From NCBI GenBank assembly GCA_019022495.1, contig JAFEKR010000014.1:558001-622000 (forward strand): a stretch of 64,000 nucleotides of DNA, written 5' to 3'. This stretch comes from Epichloe hybrida. Taxonomy: Eukaryota > Ascomycota > Sordariomycetes > Hypocreales > Clavicipitaceae. The translations under genes were made by a program, and so were the position numbers. Under the pieces are notes generated by a model that saw nothing but the letters and a program-made list of their open reading frames with translations, searched no databases and was not told the origin of the DNA. Shown here piece after piece: positions 39,908 through 50,600 of the stretch. Every line of letters starts with the position of its first letter. Position 1 is the first letter of the stretch.

Positions 39908-40829
39908 TTATATATTTATAGTAAGCTTTAGACCCTTCTCCTTCTTAACTAGCTTATTTTATTTTCCTAATTAAGTCCTTACTATATATACCCTAGTTAT
40001 TAGTATATTACCCTTATAATTAGTCTAAGGTATAGGTTTAGCTAGCTATAGTTTATATTAGGACTAGTACTTATTCTCTATAGTAAGGGCCTTAATATTA
40101 ACTATAATCTTATAATACTATATAATAGCTATATACTATATGCTCTAGCTAATACTCAGAGCATTGCATTACATTACATTACATTGTGTAATGTTTGTAA
40201 TGTAATGTATTTAATACACATTACATTACATTACATTACACCTTACCCTTAATAATTACATTACATTACATGTAATTATTTGTAATTATTTGTAATTATT
40301 TTTAATTTTTTAATATTAAGGTTATATAATTAGATATAGATAGTAAAAAATATAATTTAACTATTAAATTATATATTTATAGTAAGCTTTAGACCCTTCT
40401 CCTTCTTAACTAGCTTATTTTATTTTCCTAATTAAGTCCTTACTATATATACCCTAGTTATTAGTATATTACCCTTATAATTAGTCTAAGGTATAGGTTT
40501 AGCTAGCTATAGTTTATATTAGGACTAGTACTTATTCTCTATAGTAAGGGCCTTAATATTAACTATAATCTTATAATACTATATAATAGCTATATACTAT
40601 ATGCTCTAGCTAATACTCAGAGCATTGCATTACATTACATTACATTGTGTAATGTTTGTAATGTAATGTATTTAATACACATTACATTACATTACATTAC
40701 ACCTTACCCTTAATAATTACATTACATTACATGTAATTATTTGTAATTATTTGTAATTATTTTTAATTTTTTAATATTAAGGTTATATAATTAGATATAG
40801 ATAGTAAAAAATATAATTTAACTATTAAA
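39908..40829. repeat. 461-bp perfect tandem duplication across the left end of element H
   Basis: Positions 39908-40368 are repeated as 40369-40829 with no difference that I can see. The unit carries 249 bp of element B flank plus the first 212 bp of hAT element H, so the inverted-repeat start CAGAGCATTG is present at both 40157 and 40618. Confidence 0.92.
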
Positions 40830-42410
40830 AAGTTTATATTAAGTTTATAAAAATATAAACTAAGGTCTTATTACTATCCTTACCTAAATTATAATTAATA
40901 AAACTAATAAAACTTATCTCTTAGGTTTATTTTAAAGAAAAAACCCTATAACTAAGTGTATTAGCTATAATATAATTAATATAATTACTTTTAGACTTAC
41001 TTTTAAAATATCCCTTTTCTAGGATTAGATTATATAGTAAAGTAAACAAACTATAATTACATATAAGGGAAGATTAATAGGACCCACTTTTGGACCTACT
41101 TTTATAATATCTCTTTTCTAGGATTAAATTATATAGCAAAGTGAAGAAACTACAATTACATATAAGAGGTAATTAATAAGATTCACTTTTAGACTCACTT
41201 TTATAATATCTCTTTTCTAGGATTAAATTATATAGCAAAGTGAAGAAACTATAATTACATATAAGGTGTAATTAATAGGACCCACTTTTAGACCCACTTT
41301 TATAATATCTCTTTTCTAGGATTAGATTATATAGCAAAGTGAAGAAACTACAATTACATATAAGAGGTAATTAATAAGATCCACTTTTAGACCCACTTTT
41401 ATAATATCTCTTTTCTAGGATTAGATTATATAGCAAAGTGAAGAAACTACAATTACATATAAGAGGTAATTAATAAGATCCACTTTTAGACCTACTTTTA
41501 TAATATCTCTTTTCTAGGATTAGATTATATAGCAAAGTGAAGAACTATAATTACATATAAGGTGTTATTAATAGGACCTACTTTTAGACTTACTTTTAGA
41601 AGAAACTATATAACTAGAAAGGGAAACTAAAGATAGTAAATATTATTAAACTTACTTTTAAAGCTTATTTTTAAATACCTTTAATATTAATAAAAATATA
41701 TTATAAATATTATAAATATTTATTATAAAATAGTTAAGTCCTTTTTTATTAGCTTTTCTAAGGTTTTTTACTTTTTCTTTAGCATAAAAAACCTTAAAAG
41801 TTAATATAATTACCTATAATTATACTTAAATAGCTATATAGCTAGGAATTTCTTTATTATATATATTTAAATTTCTTTTTTATAATAAGAAATATATATA
41901 TATAAATATATTATTATTAGAGTTTTAATCTTATTTATATATAATAAAAAGAAATTTCTTTAGGGTAATTATTATATTTTAAGTAAAGAAAGTATATTAA
42001 AAAGAATAGTAAATCTAAAAAAAAAGTTCTTTAACTAAAAAAACCTTTATAATTTAAAGAAAAAATAATAGTATAGTTTATTATTAGAATATACTATATT
42101 TAGCTACTATATACCTGTAAATAGCTTATTAGTCTAAATAAGCTTAAACATTAAAAAATTATAACTAAATAACTAAATTATAATAATAAAAAACAGTAAT
42201 ATTAAGTTAATAGAGAAAAATCTAAAGAATATTATAAGATATTAATATACCCCACTTATATTTTACCCTAACATTACATTTGTAATGAATGTAATGTATT
42301 GTAATGTAATGTAATGTAATGTGTAATAATTACACATTACATTACATTACATTACACATTACATCCAAACCCCAAATATTACATTACATTACATTACATT
42401 ACATGCTCTG
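40157..42410. mobile_element. hAT-like element H, left end duplicated
   Basis: The ends are CAGAGCATTG (40157, and again at 40618) and CATGCTCTG (42410). The target duplication is CTAATACT (40149-40156, again 40610-40617) against CTAATACC (42411-42418). If the second start is the original, H is about 1.8 kb. The ends are packed with ATTAC/GTAAT pentamers, and the interior has a 99-bp minisatellite. No transposase motif is seen. It lies in element B. Confidence 0.88.
40986..41600. repeat. 99-bp minisatellite in element H, about six copies
   Basis: Copies start near 41081, 41180, 41279, 41378, 41477 and 41575, each with CACTTTTAGAC, TTTTCTAGGATTA and AGCAAAGTGAAGAA. Steps are 99 bp except the last (98 bp). 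A related single sequence stands in element E at about 31,100-31,230. Confidence 0.9.
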
Positions 42411-43224
42411 CTAATACCTTAGCTTATACTAATTTCTCTTAAACGCTTATTAAGTGCTTATTAAAGCTTTACTAGCTTTATATTATCCCCTTAATAATCC
42501 TCTCTTACTAATAAGAGCTTCTCTATAAAGTAAATAAAGAATATAGAAAATAGCTTCCCTAGGCCTTATTCTATTTAATTAAGTTTTATAAGGGCTATCT
42601 CTTACCTATATAAATTAGAGAATATAAACCTAAGGTATTCTAGGAATTTAGCTAGGTTAAAATTATAAATACTACCTTATTTAAAGAAAGTAATTACCTA
42701 GGACTAGACTTTAGAGAATAGGTTTTAGTAAATAAATATTTACTTATTCTTATTAGTTCTAATAAAGTCCTTATTTACCTATAGCTTATATTTTATTAGG
42801 AACCTTTATATAGTAAATAAGGCCTTATTACTATTATATAGGTTACTTATAGGGATAGGTTTTTATTTTACCCTAGGTATAGTTAAGACTAAGTTAAAGG
42901 TAAGAGATAAAGTAAGGTTTACTATTAGGGTATTAGGCTAGGCTATAATACGTAATTAGGTTAAGAGTCCTATAGTGTTTATAGCTACTTATTATTAGAG
43001 GTATATAAGTTTTGCTATTTACTTATTAAGTATAAGTTAAAGTGTCTTAAATTAGGCTTATTAAGCTACTAGTAATACTATAGTATTAAATAAAGAAGTT
43101 ATTATCCCCTAGCTAGGTTAGTCTTATAGTTAAAGCATGTTTACTATATCTATTAATATATTTATTAGTGTTTCTATTATATCTTTTAGTAGTTATTAAA
43201 AAGGACTAAAGGAAGTCTCTTAAT

Positions 43225-43441
43225 TATTATAAACTAGCCCTTAGGTAACTATAATAAGGTATTAATATAGTATTAAGAGACTTAAGGAGAAAGGAGAAAA
43301 GGTAAGAGGCTATTCCTAGTAGTGCCCCTTATACCCCCTTAGCTACTTATATAAGCTTCCTTTTCTTACCCTAACTACTTTTACCACTCCCCTCTCTAAC
43401 TACTATACGGACAATGCTTAGGCAAAGCCTAAGCCCTTACA
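43225..43441. repeat. LTR of element B, right copy (217 bp)
   Basis: Partner of 3948-4164. Here the outer end (about 43,385-43,441) is the less mutated part and the inner end is AT-shifted. Followed directly by the target duplication CAGGT. Confidence 0.88.
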
Positions 43442-43446
43442 CAGGT

Positions 43447-44729
43447 GCTATTTTTTAGGAGAATGTTTTACATTATTACTTACTAATAATAGTATATATA
43501 TAGAATCTTTTTTAAAGTTATTTTACTAGTAGTAAGTTAGTAATAAAGATACTATAAGGATATAATAAACTTATAATAAGATTTTAAAAGAAGTTTACTT
43601 TAGAGAAGACTTTATAGGAGACTTTATAGGAGACTTTATAGGAGATTTTTTAGTTAATAGATTTTCTTAAGGTGTTAATAAAGGTAGAGTTTAGGTATAA
43701 GACTTAGATATAGTAAACTAGCTATAAGTTAGCTATAATAAACTAGATAGGGAAGTTATACTAGTAAGAGTATAAACTTATAAGCTAGATAAAGGCAAAA
43801 ACTAAGATAAATAAGGATAGATAATAATAATAATTAAGGACTAAAAGAGGTTAGTAATTACTAAGTAATAGTAATAAGAGAGCTATTACTTAGCTAGTAA
43901 GAGTAACTTATAAGGTTAGGGAATATTATAAAAGAAAGAAAGTGTATAAAAGGGGGGAAAACTTAATCTCTTTTATATTAACCCTAGACCCCTTAAGTAA
44001 TTTAACACACTATATATAAGTAATTTATAAATTATAATAATAACTATTAGCGCTACTAAATATATATATACCTAATAGCTATAAACTTATAGTACCTATA
44101 ATATAAGCCCTCTAGTTAGACTATTTAGAACTATAGTATTAAGTACCTTATTTTTTTTAACTAATTATAAAAATTAATATAAGTTATTTTTTTTTTTCTT
44201 CTAGCTATATAATAGGTAATAATATTTATTTCGCTATAGTAAAGCTATATATAAGCTACTATTTAGACATTACTAACTATAATAAAAGGGGTTATTTTTA
44301 ATTAGTAGTATTATTATTATTATTTCTTTTTATTTACCTATATATCTAGATATAAGGTACCTTATCTTATTTTCCTTATAAAGCTCTAATATAGTAACTA
44401 TACCCTAAGTAAGTAGCTTATTTTATAATTAAGGTTAATTATATATAGAGAAGGTATTATATTAGGAGTGTAAAGGTTAAAGATAGGATATTTATTAAAG
44501 TAAGTCTTTAAAGAACCTTTAGGCTATATAAATAATAAAAAGGCTAGCTAGCTATAAGATAGCTATATGCTTATAAAGCAAGGTATTTATTAAAGACTAT
44601 ATATATTATTAGTGCTAGGTTAGAGATTAAAACCTTTACGCACCTACCCCTAGCTAGTATCTATCTAGCAGTGACTGCAATAGTCTTAGCTATTACTTCG
44701 TTTATAACCTTTTAGTGCAAGCCATGACA
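43447..44729 (+). mobile_element. Gypsy chromovirus A', right fragment with 3' LTR
   Basis: Continues the fragment that breaks off at 3947 and matches about 14,320-15,592 of A''. The 270-bp LTR is 44460-44729, ending GCCATGACA. It has no 5' partner in the window because the copy is 5'-truncated. This is the oldest visible layer of the nest and its right edge is about 100 bp from genic DNA. Confidence 0.88.
44460..44729 (+). repeat. 3' LTR of chromovirus A' (270 bp)
   Basis: Third LTR of this family in the window, same length as 5755-6024 and 15323-15592. Confidence 0.9.
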
Positions 44730-45276
44730 CTAATCCTATTATAAGTATTTATATGCCTTTTACTAGTGTAATATACTATAAATAAGGGGAAGTATAAAGT
44801 AAACTTAATTCTATAACTTTCTATGTAAATTCGCTGCTAAAAATAGTTAGTATATCTATTATATATAGTTATACACTTTACTAACTTTGTAGAGTTTTCG
44901 TGGATCACACCCTTTACATTGACAATCTCTATGTTGTTTAATCCCTGAAAACACACGACCAGGGGTAATGAATAGTTGGAAGCATGTGGGCGTACCCTGG
45001 AGGCAGTGTGATGAATCATTTGAGGTGCGCGCTCTGGCATCCAGTCAGCTTAATACACACAACTGTGCAACATTGGTTGCTGGGTAACTTGCCAGGTTCC
45101 TTATTTTAATGGGGTTTCTGCAGAAGGAGGTTTGCTTGATAATCACTTGGCATTATTTTCATCGATCTGAGACTAGTTCGAGCCGGCACATATGGACAGA
45201 TAACAGGAAGCTTATTACAAGTTTTTTTGATTCTTTGTCGAATGTCGGTACATCAATTGCTCACTCGAGCCATTCA
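44730..45276. other. Border between AT-rich block and gene-rich DNA
   Basis: Base composition changes from RIP-like AT-rich to normal within a few dozen bases near 44,830. I see no gene here. The short open frame at 44,837-45,040 shows no known motif. Confidence 0.7.
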
Positions 45277-46231
45277 TTATACCATGATCTGCCGCGGCGT
45301 CCATACATCATTAATGACCGAGGCAAGCTCCTCCAAAGTCCGTCGATCACGGGGCACTGTGTGACCTTTGCCGTGGTCAAACAACAAGGCAGAATCCTCG
45401 TCGCACATGCCAAACAGCGCCATTGATCCATCTAGGTAGGGATCGTTGCAGCCGACGACATGGCAGGTTGGAACGTCTATGACGGTCCCGCACTCGTCGG
45501 CAAGGAGGATGTCCACTTCATCACCCGCACATCTGACTGGTGGCCAGCCAGCGAAGAAAATCGCTTTCTTAAGGACTGTTAGTCGGATGAATGTCAAGGG
45601 AAGGGTGGGTCAGGTTTTCATCTCAGATTGATGTACATGCCTTGATTCGCCGGGGACGTCCCTCCTCCTCGAACCGGCGCTTCTCTTCCAGTATCAAGCT
45701 GGCAGCCACCGTGGCACCCTCAGAGTAGCCAAGTATACCCTGGAAGAAAGAAAGTTAGCAAGACAACTGGAGCCTCTCATTTGTAATGGCATGCGCCTTC
45801 TCACGGTAATTTCTGGATCGTCATCCAGGAGTTGAATGAGTCTGCCCAGAGTGCTCTTTATTGGCTGAGCACTGAATCGCTGAATGCCAAGAAACTTTCG
45901 TAACGTGTCCTCGGCCGTAGCTCCTGCGGGAAACTCACGGAGCTTTGCTGGAAGATTATCGAGCTCACCGACGCCGTCGTAATCAACGAATCTATAGAGC
46001 GGCCCAGGGCCAAAGTATTCATCGAACCCAGGCGGTGGTGTCGCAGCATGGCCGCCGTCGATCCACTTGAACTGCTCTGAGCCGGCCTGTTGTACCGCCT
46101 CTATAAAAGGTCCCAATTGAGTCCTGAAATGCTGGTCATCACTTTATCAGCAATTGGGCCAAAGAGATCCTCTCCGGAGTGGCACATACCGACGCACTGC
46201 CATATGTGCCGTGAAGGCAGAGGATGGCCAT
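45277..46231 (-). CDS. FSH1/LovG-type serine hydrolase, likely polyketide-releasing thioesterase
   Basis: Four exons on the minus strand: 46231-46190, 46131-45805, 45739-45641 and 45567-45277, giving about 252 residues, the usual family length. It starts MAILCLHGTYGSAS and continues HFRTQLGPF, the oxyanion-side HG motif of this alpha/beta-hydrolase family. The nucleophile is Ser129 in GYSEG, with Asp198 (GCNDP) and His225 (GKGHTVP) completing the triad. Family members such as LovG cleave the thioester of a finished chain from a highly reducing PKS. The divergent PKS lacks its own release domain, so that role is likely here (inference). Introns 1 and 2 are GT-AG. Intron 3 fits best as a GC-AG intron (donor GCATGT at 45640, branch GACTAAC). 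A GT-AG alternative (45636-45576) adds four residues. Confidence 0.88.
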
Positions 46232-46452
46232 GGCGATTGGCAAGCTTGGTGTTTTTTTTTTAGTTTGTGATAAGGATGATCTGCGTGGCTGTATTGTATG
46301 CTTGCAGGCGAAAAAAAAAAAAAAAGAGACTTTGGGTTAGGGAGAAACCATGGCCGGGTTGGTGGCAACAATTTATCCTGTAGTAGATAGCAAATTTATC
46401 CTGGAGGACAGCATCATCATCACAAGTTTGGCTTTCACAAGACCCTGTCCTC

Positions 46453-46469
46453 TCGGACGTTTGGTCCGA
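46453..46469. promoter_or_regulatory. Candidate Zn2Cys6 operator TCGGAC-N5-GTCCGA
   Basis: Perfect 6-bp inverted repeat with a 5-bp spacer, containing inverted CGG/CCG triplets as bound by fungal binuclear zinc regulators. It lies in the hydrolase/PKS intergenic region. No such regulator gene is in the window. Confidence 0.45.
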
Positions 46470-46477
46470 TCTTCTTG

Positions 46478-46601
46478 TGTAGAGGTCATATAACTTGTGG
46501 GTCTGCCGGGCCCGAAATTTGTACATATGTACAATCTCTGGTTTACTTTTATCCAATTGGATACATACAGACCCTGGTTAACGTGGTGTATGACCTCTAC
46601 A
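46478..46601. promoter_or_regulatory. 13-bp inverted repeat TGTAGAGGTCATA around two palindromes
   Basis: The left arm is 46478-46490 and the right arm 46589-46601, a perfect reverse complement. Between them lie a 16-bp palindrome around TACATATGTA (46519-46534) and a 14-bp palindrome TATCCAATTGGATA (46550-46563), which offers a CCAAT box on each strand. The nesting of three symmetric elements in 124 bp is seen directly. A role as operator or cruciform is inference. Confidence 0.5.
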
Positions 46602-47590
46602 TAAAGAGATAAGGAGACATCAGAATGTGGAGACAATGTGGGATGTTGCATCCTCTACCCCTGGCGCATGATCCTGGACGGAGTACAGAGACTTTACAAT
46701 TTCCATTACTCGAGGAAAGAGACATCACATCAATTGATGTCCACAGACTAGGCTGGTCGGGATGTGGCGTCTCGACTCTCCTGGAGATCAGCTTGCCAGG
46801 GGCCCGGGGTTGTTGGTCCCTCTACATGGCTGCTGCACCAGACTCGATTTGGAGAAAATCGAATTTCTTCTGGTTGCCGGCAAGGCAAGGCCCAGGCGCC
46901 CGGACTTGCAATGCAACACGTCTCTCCCCAACCGTCATTGAACCAAAACCCTTGTCGGTGCTGATACGGGAGCCGTACCAGCGCCAATGAGATTGGCCAA
47001 AGACGAATGATACCATAGATTGCATGACTTGAGCGAGACAATAACGGCGTATATGTCTCTACATATGTACAAAATAATGGAAAATGATAGAACTCCATGG
47101 CAAAATACTGTTTTGCTCAACGCCCATTTCCTCGCTTGCGGTGACAGACTCATTTGAGGTACCCGCCCAACACGAGCTGCTCCGTCGGCTCGTCTGGCGC
47201 GTGTGACGTGTGGCCCAGGGAACCTCGGTGGCACGGGGGCATGTTAATCACCAAGGGTCTTGTGAAGACATGTGAGGATCGAGAACGAGGTGGCATGATT
47301 CTCGCACAGGCCAGGACCCTGGCTGCGTCGGTTCCATTCTGCCTACATGGGCCAAAGTGTTGCAAACCAAGTCGCGAATGCCCCACAAACTGACGCTGCC
47401 TCGTGAAAGAGAGAATCAGATGACGAGAACTTGTGAACTTCCAGATAATCTTAAAAAAAAAAAAAACCGGAGGGGAAATACAGCAAGAAACTGGGAAAAG
47501 GCAGGGGCGGCCATTTAAAAGAACCTTTCGGTCCGCAATACAACACAGAGCGATCCGTCGTCGTCACATCTCATAGCACCCGGAGTGCCT

Positions 47591-47610
47591 TGTATATACA
47601 TGTATATACA
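47591..47610. promoter_or_regulatory. 20-bp AT-rich palindrome 85 bp before the PKS start
   Basis: A perfect palindrome centred on ACATGT with TATATA arms. It probably lies in the PKS leader or core promoter. An in-frame upstream start would translate it, but homology starts at 47695. Confidence 0.4.
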
Positions 47611-47694
47611 TACACACATACATATCTCTCTGTATCCCTTATTCCTTTTACTTTGATAACCCAGTTCTACGCCAGAAGATACAAACCGCATCCA

Positions 47695-50600
47695 ATGTCT
47701 GCGCCGGAGCGGATTGCCATCGTGGGCATGTCATGCCGCCTATCAGGCGGAGTGACATGTCCCGAAGACCTTTGGACAATGATATCCCGTTCCAGGGACG
47801 GTTGGGGTCCCATTCCCGAGAGCAGAATCTCCACCGATGCCTATTACCATCCGAATCCGCAGAAGAAGGGCTGTTTCAACGTCAAAAGCGGCTATTTCAT
47901 CGACAAGGATCTGTCACAGTTTGACGCGCCATTCTTCAACATAACAGAGCAGGAAGCAATCGCAATGGGTAGGGTCAATGTCGACTACCAACCTTTGCTC
48001 CATGGTGACGGCCCCCAACTAACACGGCGTTAGATCCCCAGCAACGGCAATTGTTGGAATGCACATACGAGGCGCTCGAGAGCGCTGGAATGCCGAAAGA
48101 GAACATCTCTGGCGCGAGCGTCGGCGTCTTCGTGGGAGCGGGTGGCTCGAGCTACAAGCAGGGCACGCAGCGCGACTTGAATCAAGTGCCTCTGTTCGAC
48201 TCCACTGGCAACCATCAGTCTATACAGGCCGCTCGAATCTCCCATTGCTTCAACTTTCGTGGGCCATGTCTCTCGATAGACACCGCTTGTTCATCCGGCC
48301 TGTACGCGTTGCATGCGGCTGTGCAAAGCCTGCGTTCTGGCGAGGCCGAGTCGGCAATAGTGGCAGCCTGCAGCTTACACCTGCAACCCGACGATATGGT
48401 CTCCATGTCAATGACGGGGTAAAGTTTTCTCTCATTTTCTACCGTACTCGTACCCGTATACCCTTTCCGCATTTCTGACGGGTTTTCTCCAGGATTTTCA
48501 ACAATCATGGAAAGACATTCTCTTTCGATCACCGAGCAAAATCTGGTTTCGCCCGAGGCGAGGGCGTCGGCTGTCTTGTGTTGAAACCACTCGAGCAGGC
48601 TCTGAAGGACAATGACAAGATACGATGCATAATCACCAACACTGGTACGAATCAGGACGGTAAAACAGTCGGTATGTTTGCACTTGGCAAGTCTTGACGC
48701 GACTGGAACTAGTTCTCTAATTGTCTTGGGAAGGTTTGTCGACCCCAAGCGGCGAAGCACAAGAACAGTTGATGCGAGAAGTTTACGAGCGGGCGAACAT
48801 ATCACCAAGGGATACTGGCTTCATCGAAGCGCATGGGACTGGAACGAAAGTGGGCGATCCCATAGAAGCCCATGCCTTGCACCGAGTGTTTGGTGATGGC
48901 CGAACAAAGCGAGCACCGCTCTTCATCGGTTCTGTCAAGTCCAACGTAGGTCACCTGGAAAATGCGAGTGGCATCATCTCCGTCATCAAGGCATGTCTCA
49001 TGCTTGAGAAGGGTTTTATACTGCCAAATGTCAACTTCGAGAAGGCGAATGAGGCGATCCCGCTTGAGCAGTGGAATTTCAAGGTCCCTGTGAACCTTCG
49101 TCCGTGGCCAAAGGACAAACGCTTCATCAGCATCAACAACTTTGGCTTTGGTGGATCAAACGCACACGTAGTATTGGAGAGGTTGCCGCCGTCCTCGATT
49201 GACTCGGCAGGCGGCAGCAAAGGTGGCCCGAAGCTATTCGTCTTGTGTGCCAATGACGAAACATCTGTCAAGAGCATGGCCTCTCAGCTCGGCGTCTACC
49301 TTGAGCAACATCCAGAAATCTTCGAGAAGCGCATCTTCAACGACATTGCCTACACCTTGTCCGAGAGGAGGTCATATTTTTCCTGGCGACTAGCCATCAC
49401 GGCATCATCCTGCAACGACCTTGCCATCTCGCTGAACGATGCCACAAGTCTGCCAAAACGAGCCGTTTCCAATCATCTCAAAATCGGTTTTATTTACACT
49501 GGCCAGGGCGCTCAGTGGGCGCAGATGGGCCGAGAGCTCATGGACGCTTACCCCGTTTTTGCCGGCACGATGCATGCCGCAGCGGCGTGTCTGGAGAAGC
49601 TGGGAGCCCAATTTTCGCTGGTCGACGAGCTCTTCAAGGCCAAGGAAGAGTCCAAAATTGGCCTGGCATACTTGTCTCAGCCATCATGCACGGCTGTTCA
49701 GCTTGCCATGACGGATTTGTTGTCGTCGTGGGGTGTGAAGCCAAGCATGGTCATCGGCCACTCCAGTGGCGAAATCGTGGCAGCGTATGCCGCTGGAGCC
49801 ATCACCCTTGACGATGCCATGTCGGCCGCGTACCATAGAGGGCAGATGGCGGTTTTGTCCAAGACACGACATCCAGAACTCAAAGGAGCAATGCTGGCCG
49901 TGGGGTGTGACGCGAAAGACGTACAGCAACGAATCAAGCTCCTGGGGCTGCACGGATTGACTGCGGCGTGTCACAACTCACCAAGTTCGGCAACGGTATC
50001 AGGCGACGACAAGGAGATCGACCAGCTTGCCGCAGAGCTCGAAAGGGATGGTCTTTTCAACCGCAAATTGCGAGTTGATGTCGCATACCACTCTCCGCAC
50101 ATGGGACTCGTCGCAGAAGATTATCTCGATGCCATCAAGGACATGACGCCAAGGGCCCGCAAGCCAGATGTGTCGTTCTACTCGTCCCTTGTTGGAAGAA
50201 GATGCAGCGATTCCGAGGAACTGGGTCCATCATATTGGGTAGACAACCTTGTCAAGCCTGTTCTTTTCTCGTCGGCGCTCCAAGACATGTACGAGAAGGA
50301 GAAGCCGGACGTTGTCATCGAGATCGGACCGCACCCAGCACTCGAGGGCCCCATCAAGCAGATCTTGCGAGCAATCCATCCCCAAGCCGTCAGCCATGTC
50401 GGATATCTTCCGACACTCGTCCGAAACAAAAACAGCGCTGTCGCGTTGATCGATCTCGCCGGGAAGCTGTTCTTGCAAGGACATGGCGTTAAGCTCGGAG
50501 AAATCAATCAGATCAACACGGCGCAAAGGCCGAATCTCATCACCGACTTCCCTCCGTATCCATGGCACAGGAGTAGCTTCTGGTTCGAGTCGCGCGCGAG

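Larger units (their letters stand above)
3948..43441 (-). mobile_element. Gypsy LTR retrotransposon B, split by four younger insertions
   Basis: Two 217-bp LTRs (3948-4164 and 43225-43441) bound the element, beginning TGTTACGG and ending CTTACA in the less mutated copies. The flanks carry a 5-bp target duplication CAGGT (3943-3947 and 43442-43446), and the empty site can be read in A'' near 14,315. Coding runs on the minus strand: integrase at about 32,690-32,440 and reverse transcriptase at about 34,600-33,600. The segments that belong to B itself are 3948-5754, 15598-15952, 31821-35415, 39756-40156 and 42419-43441, together about 7.2 kb, a normal Gypsy length. All reading frames are destroyed by RIP-type stops. 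Confidence 0.88.
46232..47694. promoter_or_regulatory. 1.46-kb divergent promoter of hydrolase and PKS
   Basis: No gene is recognised between the two start codons. The open frames here show no known motif and overlap each other on both strands. The region holds several symmetric elements listed separately, clustered at 46,450-46,600. Homopolymer A/T runs lie at 46,251-46,261, 46,310-46,325 and 47,452-47,466. Confidence 0.75.

Noticed and set aside
1..44830. Centromere
   Set aside because: AT-rich nested transposons fit, but there is no centromere-specific signal and such blocks are common in RIP-active fungi away from centromeres.
45109..45631. Plus-strand open frames of 105 and 61 codons
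   Set aside because: They are antisense shadows of the serine hydrolase exons.
46625..47393. Several open frames between hydrolase and PKS
   Set aside because: They overlap on both strands in conflicting frames, show no known motif, and lie in the divergent promoter.
47590..47694. Longer PKS N-terminus from an upstream in-frame start
   Set aside because: The extra 35 residues translate a TATATA palindrome and CACATA repeat, and family similarity begins at [11 protein letters not shown].
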